This document shows positions 1-10,351 of a DNA stretch of 64,000 bases, piece after piece. The notes under the pieces were generated by a model that saw only the letters and a list, made by a program, of their open reading frames with translations, had not been told where the DNA came from and made no database searches. The position numbers were made by a program, and so were the translations under genes. This DNA is from Sesamum alatum (lineage: Eukaryota; Streptophyta; Magnoliopsida; Lamiales; Pedaliaceae), in assembly GCA_034509735.1 (NCBI GenBank), contig JACGWO010000003.1:1984001-2048000 (forward strand). Reading direction: 5' to 3'. Within the stretch, counting starts at the first letter, position 1. Each line of letters opens with the position of its first letter.

Positions 1-2742
1 TTCATAAAGACTCCAAAAATTTGTCGTTCCCTATGATTGTTTGGAGTATTAATCATATATCCTCACTTACGAAACCTTATTACTCATTTCTTTAGTCTAA
101 CCCTGAAGATTGGTTCATAAGATTCACTAAGGTCGAGAACAAGCCAGACACAAGTGCATCGTTGTGTGCAACGGTTTAATGGTGTACGTCACCCCGCGAA
201 TCTTCTAAGGTGAGGTGAGGGCTCCGAGAAATCATAATGAACTGTAGGTAGAAGAAGTTGAAGTCCTTGTTATTGAATCTCGTAGCTTGAACCCTTGTTA
301 GGCATGCCCACTCAGAGATAAATATAACAAAGAAAGATTTTGGCCACGCGTGTTTTGCTAGATGGAGACATAATTTTCCAACTCTTCTTCGTTTTGTCTA
401 GCAAGTTGTTCTTGAAGTATCCCATTATTTAGTAGTCTTTTCTTTAGAAGAAGGTGTCTCTTTCCTTCTTTCCGTTTCTAGTTCTTGTTGGTCGCATCAG
501 TATGAATTTATTAATGCAACGGCTATATTTATTAAAACCCATAATTTGTGTCTTGCTTATTGAAATAAACCTTACGCCTTTTGCTATAATTAAGTCATAC
601 ATCAGCCATTCGTAAAGACTCCAAAAACTTTTCGTTCCGTACGATTGCTTGGAGTATTAGTCATATATCCTCACTTACGAAACCTTATTACTCATTTTTT
701 TAGTCTAACCCCGAAGATTGGTTTCTAAGATTCACTAAGGTCGAGAACAGGCCCTGACACAGGTGCATTGTTATTCGCAATGGTTTAATGGTGTACGTTG
801 CCCCACGAATGTTCTAAGGTGAGGTGAGGGCTTCGTGGAATCGTAATGAATTGTAAGTAGAGAAGTTGAAGTCCTTGTTACTGAATCTCGTGGCTTGAAC
901 CCTTGTTAGTCATGCGTACTCGGAGATATAAATAACATAGAATGATTTGGCTTTACATGTTTCGCTGGATGGCGACGTAATTTGGCAACTCTTCTTTGTT
1001 TTTCCTAGAAAGTTATTCTCTAAATATACCATTATTTAGTAGCCTTTTCTTTAGAAGAAGGTGTCTCGTTCCTTCTTTCCGATTCTGGTTCTTGTTGGTC
1101 GCATTAATATGAATTTATTAATGCAACGGCTATATTTATATAAACCCATTATTTTTGTCTTGCTTATTAAAATAAACCTTATGCCCTTTGCTATAATTAA
1201 ATAACACATTAGTCATTCATAAAGGCCCCAATAACTTTTCGTTCCCTACGATTGTTTGGAGTATTAGTCTTCTATCCTCCCTTACAAAACCTTATTACTT
1301 ATTTCTTTAGTCTAACCCCGAAGATTGGTTACTAAGAATCATTAAGGTCGAGAATAGGCCCAAACACAAGTGCATCGTTATGTGCAATGATTTAATGGTG
1401 TACGTCGCCCCGTGAATGTTCTAAGGTGAGGTGAGGACTCCGTGCAATCGTAATGAATTGTATGTGGAGGAAGCTGAAGTCCGTGTTATTGAATCTGGTG
1501 GCTTAAACCTTGTTTGTCATGCCCACTCGGAGATATATATATATATAACAAAGAAAGGTTTGGCCACGCGTGTTTTGCTAGATGGCGGTGTAATTTGGCA
1601 ACTCTTCTTCATTTTGCCAACAAGTTGTTCTTGCAATATACCATTATTTAGTAGTCTTTTCTTTAAAAGAAGGTATCTTAGTCCTTTCCGTTTGTAGTTT
1701 TGTTTGATCGCATCAGTATGAATTTATAAATGCAACAGCTATATTTATCTAAACCCATTATTTGTGTCTTGCTTATTGAAATAAACCTTACGCCTTTTGC
1801 TATAATCAAGTCATATATCATTCATTCATAAAGATAAAAGCTTTTCGTTCCCTACGATTTTTTGGAGTACTAGTCATCTATCCTCACTTACGGAACCTTA
1901 CTACTCTTTCATTTAGTCCAACCACGAAGGTTGGTTACTAAGATTTACTAAGGTTGAGAATTGGCCTAGGCACAAGTGCATCGTTTTGTACAATGTTTAA
2001 TGGTGTACGTTGCCCGGCAATGTTCTGAGTTCAGGTGAGGGCTCTGTACAATTGTAATGAATTGTAGGTAGAGGAAGCTGAAGTCCTTGTTATTGAATCT
2101 CATGGCTTGAACCCTTGTTAGTCATGCGCACTCGGAGATATATATAGCAAAGAAAGATTTGGGCATGCGTGTTTCGCTAGATGGCGAAGTAATTTGGAAA
2201 CTCTTCTTTGTTTTGCCTAGCAAGTTGGTCTCGCAATATACCATTAATTAGTAGTCTTTTCTTTAGAAGAAGGTGTGTCGTTCCTTCTTTCCATTTTTAG
2301 TTCTTGTTGATCGCATCAGTATGAATTTTTTAATGCAACGGCTATATTTATTTAAACTCATGATTTGTGTCTTGCTTATTGAAATAAACCTTACGCCTTT
2401 TTCTATAAATTAAGTCATACATCAATCATTCATAAAGACTCCAAAAACTTGTCGTTCCCTACGATTGTTTGGAGTATTAGTCATCTATCCTCACTTACGA
2501 AATCTTATTAATCATTTCTTTAGTCTAACCCCGAAGATTGGTTACTAAGATTCACTAAAGTCGAGAACATGCCCAATACAAGTGCATCGTTGTGTGCTGT
2601 GGTTTAATGGTGTACGTTGCCACGCGAATGTTCTAAGGTCAGTTTAGGGCTCGGAGCAATCGTATGAATTGTAGGTAGAGGAAACTGAAGTCCTTGTTAT
2701 TGAATCTCGTGGCTTGTACCCATGTTAGTCATGTGCACTCTA
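1..2742. repeat. Tandem (satellite-like) repeat, ~607-bp unit, 4.5 copies
   Basis: Units begin at about 1, 609, 1216, 1825 and 2429, so the period is 604-609 bp. The last unit breaks off near 2742, where it meets a TA-rich tract. Each unit opens with a stretch related to TTCATAAAGACTCCAAAAA and later carries GGCTTGAACCCTTGTTAG. Copies differ by scattered substitutions and small indels; the third unit has a longer TA run near 1530. The array starts before the window, so its full size is unknown. No conserved reading frame was seen. It could be a satellite or an amplified piece of an unidentified transposon. Confidence 0.93.
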
Positions 2743-3995
2743 TATATGAACACTATATTATAGAAACATATTGATAAGGATGATTTGTTTTGTTTTTTAG
2801 TGTAGTTATATATTTCTTTTGTTGTATAGTGTGTATATATATATATTGTGTAGTACTTATATCTATATATATTATGTTAGACTTATTTTGTTCCCCTATA
2901 TCTTTACAAGCCTTTATTTTAACTCTAAAATTTCTATTATACAAATATTCAAACGTCTACGATAATTTATCTCGTCTTTTAATTATCTCTTTACCCACAA
3001 TATTATATCAATCATCACATTAATAAAAGATAATTCTATATAAGAAATTTGTGGGCGTCACATGTGCTGCCAATTTTATTAGGTGGATCAGCCATGACAT
3101 CTGAAGCTGAGAGTTCTATCTATGTGGTTATCACATATACTAATCTTTCACTGAGTTTGCATTTTAAATTTTGTGACAGCTAGAAACTTCTCCCTTGTGT
3201 TTGGTTTCGTTTTTTGAATATTTTGTTTTGTTTTGTGGAGATAGAGAGAGAAAAATAAAGATAAATAAGTGTGTGTTAGAGATATGGTGAATATTTGGAT
3301 TTATTTTTGGACTTAATTTTAAATAGTGTAAAAATATATATTGTATGTATTGTGTTGTATATTGGGAGACAAAAAATACTGTTCATTGTCAAATCATGTC
3401 TTTTTTATATATTTTTATAAATGTATATATATATATAATAATATTTATTTATTTGTAGGTAAATGTATTTATAAATAGGAGAACGGGCCAAAACACCCAG
3501 TAAATGTGTTTTGGATAATGTTATGTTTGATTTTGTTTTCTCGATATCTCAGAAACAACTGAAAAATGAAACCAGACAAAGCCCTCTATTTCCCTTTCGG
3601 TTGTTGACACGAGTATATCTGTGGCATAATAAATATAAACTTTTGATAATGGGTATTATTGCTTAAGAAATATATCTCTCCATATATATATATATATATA
3701 TAGTATCTCAATAAAATAAAATTTATTTTATTGGTTAAATGAAAATTTCCTATAACTTCGCCTGAGCACACAGTGTCGCTGCTTTAGAGTTACTAGGAGA
3801 GAGGAGGAGAGAGAATTTGAGAGAGACATGCTTGTTTATAAATCTAATATTTCTATAAAATTATAATTATATGTATATTTTTACGTATTTATTTATTTAT
3901 TTATAAAAGATTTGAATAAAAACTTATTTAAACATTTTATTTTAAATAATTTTAGAAAATTATACATAAGTGTAGAGCATGCCACTTATATTCGT
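2743..3995. other. AT-rich intergenic spacer
   Basis: Strongly AT-rich DNA with short TA runs near 2836, 3426 and 3684. No coding, RNA or transposon signature was recognised. Before the copia insertion at 4001 this was probably the more distal upstream region of the seryl-tRNA synthetase gene. Confidence 0.6.
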
Positions 3996-4156
3996 TATAG
4001 TATTGTAAATATATTGTAAATACATATTATTATTATGTATGAATGCACACATCCCTTGGTATTTTCTCCATAATATCTCTAACCTTTTGTAATCCCCCAT
4101 TATGTTTTTAATTATATTTATTTAATATTTTAGCTTGTAACAACATTTTGGTGGCC

Positions 4157-4164
4157 TATAAATA
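4157..4164 (+). promoter_or_regulatory. TATA box of the 5' LTR
   Basis: TATAAATA in the middle of the LTR, with an identical copy at 10505-10512 in the 3' LTR. The position fits a U3/R boundary just downstream. The 3' copy lies about 240 bp upstream of SerRS exon 1 and points towards it. Confidence 0.6.
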
Positions 4165-4271
4165 CCGCCATGTAATTCATTTGTATATGAGCTTTGGAAA
4201 TATAAGATTAGAAGTTTTGGAGAGAATTTTATTCTTGTCTTTCTCATATATAGTTTATGAGTGAAAGGCCA

Positions 4272-4298
4272 ATAAACTTAGAATTTTTCTAAGTTTAT
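4272..4298 (+). other. Terminal LTR hairpin (12-bp stem, TTT loop)
   Basis: ATAAACTTAGAA pairs with TTCTAAGTTTAT around TTT, six bases before the LTR end. The 3' LTR copy at 10619-10645 keeps all twelve pairs, with one G-U wobble. It could act in LTR RNA 3'-end formation or in recognition of the end; that role is inference. Confidence 0.7.
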
Positions 4299-4304
4299 AA
4301 TACA

Positions 4305-4320
4305 TTATCAGCACGACGTT
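4305..4320 (+). promoter_or_regulatory. Probable primer-binding site
   Basis: TTATCAGCACGACG directly follows the 5' LTR, where copia elements carry the site complementary to the 3' end of a tRNA. It shares TATCAG with the usual initiator-Met type site but diverges after that, so the primer is not certain. Confidence 0.45.
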
Positions 4321-4904
4321 ACGCTCGATCAAGGTAATATGCCAATTTTCTGTACGTATAATTCATATTCCTTATATGTTTACTTCTACAATATCATAGT
4401 TATTTTTATCCTTGTATATTCAATAATAAGATATGAATAATCATATTCTATACATTTTATTGTCCCCTGAAGTGGATGTATAAAATAATGGATTTATCAT
4501 AATTGATATTGCCTCCGGAAGTAGGCATATAATTCTTGATTTCATCCGCTAAAGTGGATGTGTTTTATAAAATTTTATTGCTTTCCGAAGTGAGTAATGA
4601 GTAAATTACCTTCAGCATTAGGTGAAATATTTTATACCAATTATTTACATTATCATCCCTGAAGCGATGATAAAATATAACTATTGATTTTTCACCTGAA
4701 GTGATTTGAGATAATGGCTTGATTCGAGAAGCCCGAAGCTTCTATTTATTTAAAAGAATTCGATTCTTTGATATTAAATCAAACTTAATTTTTAATATAG
4801 TTAATAACTTTTATGTCAATTTTAGTTCATATGTATGTGTAATACATTTTATTCTACTTACATATATATGTTGAATATTTTACTAAAAGTGCATATGAAC
4901 TTGT

Positions 4905-5400
4905 TGTTGCTAGATGGTCAATCTCACTTAATTGGATTTCTATGCTCTTAACGTTTCTGGAATAAACTATCTATCATGAGTCCTTAACGCCAAATTGCAT
5001 TTGGCGAGTAATAACTTGGGAGAAACAATAAATGAAAATACTAATGCTTCCGAACAAGAGTGTGCTGAAGCAATGATTTTGCTTCATCATGAAGTCTCAA
5101 TATTTGATAGTTAAAAGTCCTTTTAAACTCTGGAAGAGTTTAAAGGATCGATTTGACCATCAAAGGACTGTAATACTACCACGTGCAAGATATGAGTGGA
5201 TACAATTGAAATTGTAAGATTTCAAGATAGTCGTTGAATACAATTCTGAGATATTTTGAATTGTAGCAAAACTAAGATTACGTGGGGAAGACGTGACAGA
5301 TGGACAAATGTTAGAAAAAAATCTTTTCTACCTTTCATGCATATAGCCTTGTACTCCAGCAGCAATACAGGGAACCTGAGGATTTCAACATGGTTAACGA
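4905..5400 (+). pseudogene. gag: copia gag remnant
   Basis: Conceptual translation over shifting frames resembles copia Gag. There is an N-terminal part with L-x-F-Y-A-L-N and a stretch ending N-A-S-E-Q-E-C-A-E-A near 5085. A segment with S-P-F-K-L-W-K-S-L-K-D-R-F-D follows near 5115-5160, matching the LWxxLKxRF pattern of plant copia Gag, and then a R-G-E-D-V-T-D-G-Q-M-L-E stretch near 5280-5320. Stops and frameshifts break it, and no zinc knuckle was found before the protease. In functional elements this protein forms the virus-like particle; here it is non-coding debris. Confidence 0.75.
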
Positions 5401-5539
5401 TTATATATGCATGTGTCATTGGCATGTTTTTGTTATCCAATAATGTTTATTTCAGTATGTTTCGGTATTTGTTTCATCATTGTAATGCTTTTACGTTTTA
5501 TGAATGAAGTTTTTGCTTTACTTATTCTATGTTTATTTG

Positions 5540-6042
5540 CTTTATATAGAATGGATCAAGCCATTACAAATCTCAATGACAAGGAGCATTGTCTTGTTCA
5601 TAGTGCCACTATGCATACGATTCTAAGAAACAAAATTTTTTTCTCAAACTTGTTAATGACAAAACCAGTTTGAGTACTATTTCAGGTGTTAGTAATCTTA
5701 TTGAAGGCTCCGGAAGAGCCACTATCTTGTTACCCGAAGGAACAAGATTGCAAATAAATGATGCCTTATATTCTAGTAAATCACAAAGGAACCTATTGAG
5801 TTTCAAGGATATTCGACAAAATGGTTTTCATATTGAAACCATGAATAAGGATGGCATCGAATATTTATGTCTTACATCATTTAAGACTGGCCAGAAGCAA
5901 GTCTTAGAAAGAATAAGAACATATACACCTGGTTTATATGGCACAGTGATAAGCTCCATTGAAACACACAGTATCACTAACCCGAAGTTAGTTGATCAAA
6001 GTACTTTTACTTATGGCATGATAGACTTGATCACCCAGGCAA
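5540..6042 (+). pseudogene. pol: copia protease and pre-integrase region, interrupted by a MITE
   Basis: Reading frame 5670-6033 gives a protein like the copia protease/pre-integrase linker (G-S-G-R-A-T-I-L-L-P-E-G, then S-Q-R-N-L-L-S-F-K-D-I). Just upstream, the place of the protease active site reads S-A-T-M-H-T-I-L, so the catalytic Asp of the usual D-S/T-G motif is missing. The frame runs to a degraded W-H-D-R-L-D-H-P-G, the GAG-pre-integrase signature, where a Mutator-like MITE enters at 6043. The matching sequence resumes at about 7220 (M-M-H-R-I-I-E-N-S). Confidence 0.85.
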
Positions 6043-6411
6043 AGGAAAAGTTGCACTTTTGGTCCCTTAGGATATAGCCTGTTGCACTTTTGGTCCCGTT
6101 GTTTACAAGCTCCATACTTTTAGTCCCACAGGAACCAAAAGTGTTGCACTTTTGGTCCCATCACCTAACGGCCATTAAAAATCAAACGGAAACCAGGCGA
6201 GTGTTATCACTCGCTCGGTTAATTGGCGGAAAATTGTACTTTTGGTCCCACAGGATACAGCCTGTTTCACTTTTGGTCCCATTGTTTACGGGCTCAACAC
6301 TTTTGGTCCCACAGGAACCAAAAGTGTTGCACTTTTGGTCCTGTCTCCTAACGGCCGTTAAAAATCAAACGGAAACCAGGCGAGTGTTCTCACTCGCCTG
6401 GTTAATCTCAA
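6043..6411. repeat. Tandemly doubled left terminal repeat of the MITE
   Basis: 6043-6230 and 6231-6411 are two near-identical copies of about 185 bp. Each runs from GGAAAA-TTG-ACTTTTGGTCCC through ACGGCC-TTAAAAATCAAAC to a GAGTG...CACTCG hairpin and GGTTAAT. In the second copy the hairpin is perfect at 6376-6401: CCAGGCGAGTG pairs with CACTCGCCTGG around TTCT. The right end has only one copy. Confidence 0.88.
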
Positions 6412-7208
6412 CCCCTTGACACATTTTCTCACAATGTTCGAACGTCAATGAAACATCGGGGAGTGAGAGTCAAGTGCCTTTTTTAACAAAAGGAGAAAAA
6501 AGATTTGTCACCATGACAAACCTTTCGGTTGCATTATATGCATCCAAGAAGAAAAAACTAAGCACTTGAAATGTAATCAGTCTTTTGGGGATGTAATCAA
6601 AATTTTTGGGATGAAATCAGATTTTTGGGCAAATTTGCAATTTTTTGGCAATTGCAAACATTGACAATTCTTTTGTGATGTAAATTGCATATATGTGCAT
6701 AGTTGGCAAGGGAAAAACATGGCTCAATTTGTATATTTCAAACAATCAATTTTTCCCGTTCAATGCAGTTAGTTCATTTTTTGCTTTTAATTTTATATTG
6801 TTTTATTTTATTTTATTTTTTTGTAGTTATTTTAATTTTACAATCACATAATTTAACATTTTTATTTATAATAATATCGTTATAAAATTGCAGATTATAA
6901 TGTATCAAATTTAAAAATTTAGTTAAATTAAGCTATTAAAATATATTTTATATAGTGAGAGTCTTCAAATTAGGGTCAAAATTTGAAAAAAATACCACCT
7001 TCATGAGCTTTAGTGGTTTCAAAACCATATAAAACCACCTTTGACTTTCAAAAGTGGTTTTCCATCCATAACGTAACACCTTTAACGGGGCAGGACCAAA
7101 AGTACAACACTTTTGGTTCCTGTGGGACCATAAGTGTTGATCCCATAAACAATGGGACCAAAAGTGCAACAGACCATATCCTATGGGATCGAAAGTGCAA
7201 TTTTTCCC
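6043..7208. mobile_element. Mutator-like non-autonomous element (MITE), 1166 bp
   Basis: The flanks are CCCAGGCAA (6034-6042) and CCCAGGTAA (7209-7217), a 9-bp duplication with one difference, as made by Mutator-type transposases. The ends form long terminal inverted repeats rich in GCACTTTTGGTCCC and its complement: about 160 bp at the right end (7050-7208) and two tandem copies at the left end (6043-6230 and 6231-6411). The middle has no transposase-like frame. It interrupts the copia pre-integrase region, so it is younger than the copia insertion. Confidence 0.87.
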
Positions 7209-7217
7209 CCCAGGTAA

Positions 7218-8086
7218 AAACAATGATGCATAGGATCATTGAAAATTCACATGGACACCTACTAAAGGACCTAAAGTTCCTTACTAAAAGTGATTTTACA
7301 TGTATGGCTTGTTCTCTTGGGAAATTAATTACAAAGCCGTCTATGACAAAAGTGAATTTAGAATCCCCCATGTTTCTTGAATGAATTCAAGGAGACATAT
7401 GTGGACCAATAACACCGTCATGTGGACCATTTAAGTACTTTATGGTGTTGATTGATGCATCAACAAGTTGGCCACATGTAAGCTTGCTATCAACACGGAA
7501 TGTTGCATTTGCAAGACTTCTAGCTCAAATTATTAAATTGAGAGCTCATTGTCCTAATAATGCGGGAGAATTTACTTCTAAGTCCTTCAATGATTATTGT
7601 CAATCCATTGGGATAACTGTGGAGCATCCAGTTGCTCATGTACATACTCAAAACAGCCTGGCTGAGTTGTTAATTAAGCGGTTACAACTAATAGCTAGAC
7701 CATTGCTGATGCGGTTGAAATTGCCTTCATCGGCATGGGGTCATGCAATTTTTCATGCAATGAGTTTAATTCGACTTAGACCCACCGCTTACCACAAATT
7801 TTCCCCATTAAAATTGGTCTCTGGAAGAGAACCAAATATTGCTCATTTAAAAGTATTTGGTTGCGTGGTGTATGTCCCGATACCTCCTCCTCAACGAATT
7901 AAAATGGGGCCACAAAGGAGATTGAGAATTTATGTTGGGTTTGAGTCTCTATCAATTATTAAGTACCTTGAATCAATGACTGGTGATCAATTTACTGCTA
8001 GGTACTTAGATTGTCATTTTGATGAGACAATATTCCCAGCTTTAAGGGGAGAATATAAGGGGATTATAAAGAAAGATATTGCATAG
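7218..8086 (+). pseudogene. pol: copia integrase remnant
   Basis: The pre-integrase C-x-x-C part (C-M-A-C-S-L-G-K at ~7300) is followed by the core: G-D-I-C-G-P-I near 7392, F-M-V-L-I-D-A-S-T near 7440-7465, then N-N-A-G-E-F near 7555 and S-L-A-E-L-L near 7660. Of the D-D-E triad, the first Asp (L-I-D) and the Glu are kept. The middle Asp, normally in D-N-A/G-G-E-F/Y, is Asn, which would abolish activity. A stop near 7384 breaks the frame. The C-terminal part (K-V-F-G-C-V-V-Y-V) reads on to 8086. Confidence 0.88.
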
Positions 8087-8099
8087 GATGTAACATCTA

Positions 8100-9545
8100 T
8101 ATCTTTTATGGATTTGAAGACGAATGACACTGAACTTGAAGTTCAACGGATCATACATTTGCAAAAGTGTTGCTAATAGGCTACCAGATGCGTTTACAGA
8201 TACCAAAAGGGTCACGAAATCACATATTCCAACTGAAAATGTTCCAGTTTGTTTAGAAGTCCCTGAAGCGACTCTTAATCATCAAAAGCATCTGAGTCAC
8301 AAATACGCCGGAGCGTGGTAGACCACTTGGCTCTAAAGATGTAAATCCTCGAAAGAGGAAAGAACATGTTGTCTCAATTGATAATGATGTTGATGTGACC
8401 ACTGATAATGTCTCTAAGGATGAAATCCCTGAAGTGATTTTATCTAAAGAATTTGAACGCAATGAGCAAGATCTCGAAGATAATTACGAGATGTCTATTA
8501 ATTATGCTCGCAGTAGTTTCGGTTGGTATAGAAATAATGTTGAAATCGATGAGATTTTTGCTTATTCTGTAGCCGTCAAAATTATGGATGAAGATGATAA
8601 CGATCCTCAAACTATGGAGGAATGTAGACATCGAAATGATTGGAAAAGTTGGAAGGAGGCAATACAAGTTGAGCTTAACTCGCTAAATAAGCGAGAAGTA
8701 TTTGGACCTATAACTCCAACACCAAAAGGTGTCAAGCCAGTTGGCTATAAGTGGGTGTTTTTTAGAAAAAGAAATGAATGAAATGAAGTTGTACGGTACA
8801 AAACTAGACTTGTGGCCCAAGGCTTTACTCAAAAGCCAGGAATTGATTATACTGAAACGTATTGACCTATAGTGGATGCAACCACACTTAAGTTTCTAAT
8901 TAGTTTAGCAGTAATTGAACAACTGCAAATGCAGCTCATGGATTTGGTCACTGCATATCTGTATGGGTCATTGGATACAGATATATACATGAGAATCCCA
9001 GAAGGATTGAAAATGCCTGAAGCATTGAAGTAAAAACCCCATCATATGTACTCCATCAAATTGAAAAGGTCCTTGTATGGACTTAAACAATCAGGAAGTA
9101 TGTGGTACATTCGTCTTAGTGAGTATTTAATAAATAAAGAGTTTTGTAATAATCAAATAAATCCCTGTTTATTCATAAAGAGCACAAAGTCGGGATTTGT
9201 AATAATAGTTGTGTATGTTGATGATTTGATGATTTGAATATCATTGGATCTCTTGAAGAGATTCGACATGCAACTGATTACTTAAAAAGTGAGTTTGAGA
9301 TGAAAGATTTGGGTACTACAAAGTATTGTCTCGGCCTGCAGTTCGAACATACTAAAGGTGGATTTTTCATTCATTAATCAAACGATACATAAAGGGTCCT
9401 TAAGCGTTTTCATATGAACAACACTCATCCGTTAAGTACACCTATGGTAGTTCGATCACTTGATGTTAAAAAGGATCTTTTCTGTCCTCGAGCAGATAAT
9501 GATGAGATTTTGGGTCCAGAAGTACCATATTTCAGTGCAATTGGT
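8100..9545 (+). pseudogene. pol: copia reverse transcriptase remnant
   Basis: The linker before RT spans about 8100-8560. RT begins near 8630 with W-K-E-A-I-Q-V-E-L-N-S-L and G-V-K-P-V-G-Y-K-W-V-F. It continues with R-Y-K-T-R-L-V-A-Q-G-F-T-Q, the L-Y-G-L-K-Q motif near 9075 and the catalytic V-Y-V-D-D near 9210-9225. In-frame stops (about 8781, 8865, 9033, 9237) and shifts after 9237 show it is dead. The order of motifs is that of the copia RNA-dependent DNA polymerase that copies element RNA in the particle. Confidence 0.9.
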
Positions 9546-9547
9546 GC

Positions 9548-10236
9548 ATGATGTATCATGCTAATAATACCCGACCAGATATAGCTTTTTCAGTTAATCT
9601 ACTAGCAAGATATAGTTCAACACCAACAAAGAGACACTGGAATGGTGTCAAACACATTCTCGCTACTTGCGTGGAACAAGTGATATTGGACTATATTTTG
9701 AACGACATAACGATGCCAAAGCAACCAATTTAGTTGGTTATTTAGATCCAGGATATTTATCTGCTCCGCATAAAGCCATATCTCAATCTGGATATTTATT
9801 CATGTATGGCGGAACTTCTATTTCATGGCGTTCAACCAAGCAAACTTTGATAGCCACCTCATCAAATCATGCAGAGTTAATTGCACTATATGAGGCTGGG
9901 CGCGAATATGTATGGCTTAGGTCACTAATACATTATGTTCATGAATCATGTGGACTAGAATCAATTGAGAAAGGTCCCACAGTAATATATGAAGATAATG
10001 CGGCTTGTATCGTCAAAATCAAGGAAGGATATATTAAAGGTGACAGAACCAAACACATATCACCAAAATTTTTCTCCACTCATGAACTTCAAGTGGAAGG
10101 CAAAATTGATGTCAAACAGATTCCATCAAGTCAGAACTTAGCAGATTTATTTACGAAGTCATTACCAACAAAAGTGTTCAAACAGCTCGTACATAATATT
10201 GGCATATGGCATTTGAAAGATATTTGCCCGAATTGA
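9548..10236 (+). pseudogene. pol: copia RNase H remnant
   Basis: Frames 9548-9733 and 9667-10236 overlap by a shift near 9700 and together give the RT connection (A-R-Y-S-S-T-P-T) and RNase H. The latter has Q-S-G-Y-L-F, S-W-R-S-T-K-Q-T-L-I-A-T-S-S, A-E-L-I-A-L, E-D-N-A-A-C-I, H-I-S-P-K-F-F and A-D-L-F-T-K-S-L-P, then a stop at 10234. The final 190-codon frame is intact, but it is only the tail of the polyprotein. The polypurine tract and 3' LTR follow within 120 bp. Confidence 0.9.
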
Positions 10237-10340
10237 GGGGGAGATTATACAACTGTACTCTAGCCTTGATTTTTGTCTCATTGGATTTTTCCAGGCAAAG
10301 TTTTTAACGAGACATGATGTATATAATAATATGTGTGCAT

Positions 10341-10351
10341 TCAAGGGGGAG
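10341..10351 (+). promoter_or_regulatory. Polypurine tract
   Basis: TCAAGGGGGAG abuts the first base of the 3' LTR, the position where plus-strand DNA synthesis is primed in LTR elements. Confidence 0.8.

Larger units (their letters stand above)
4001..4304 (+). repeat. 5' LTR of the copia element
   Basis: Matches 10352-10649 along its length. It begins TATTGTAAATATATTG just after the TATAG duplication and ends ...TATAATACA before the primer site. It holds a TATA box at 4157-4164 and a 12-bp hairpin at 4272-4298 close to its end. Confidence 0.92.
4454..9262 (+). other. Dispersed array of YNGAA-pentaloop stem-loops
   Basis: At least 18 stem-loops share a C-G closing pair around a five-base loop C/T-N-G-A-A. 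The stems have unrelated sequences. Strict instances begin at 4454, 4501, 4650, 4692, 4727, 5120, 5706, 5724, 5882, 5973, 7814, 8131, 8258, 8419, 8994, 9012, 9248 and 9513. Variants with one deviation begin at 4543, 4577, 7265, 7491, 9633 and 9666. In about half, one bulged base (usually T or C) follows the closing G. They occur in the leader and in gag, protease, integrase and RT sequence. None was noticed in the nested MITE or in the RNase H domain. See findings. Confidence 0.8.

Noticed and set aside
1..2742. CRISPR-like or gene-array interpretation of the direct repeats
   Set aside because: Units are ~607 bp, contiguous and homologous along their full length, with no spacer/repeat alternation and no shared reading frame.
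2753..3023. Short open frames on both strands in the TA-rich spacer
   Set aside because: Composition follows from AT-rich low-complexity DNA; no homology-like motif and no splice or promoter context.
4001..4304. LTR starting at the first TG (4004) rather than at 4001
   Set aside because: Starting at TG gives flanks AGTAT and TATAG that do not match; starting at 4001 gives TATAG on both sides and abuts the polypurine tract.
6376..6401. GC-rich perfect hairpin as a transcription terminator
   Set aside because: It is a duplicated part of the MITE terminal repeat in a eukaryotic setting; intrinsic terminators of this kind do not apply.
9667..10236. Open 189-codon frame as a possible stand-alone RNase H gene
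   Set aside because: It is the tail of the copia polyprotein, directly followed by polypurine tract and LTR, with the preceding domains in shifted frames. No sign of its own promoter or of domestication.
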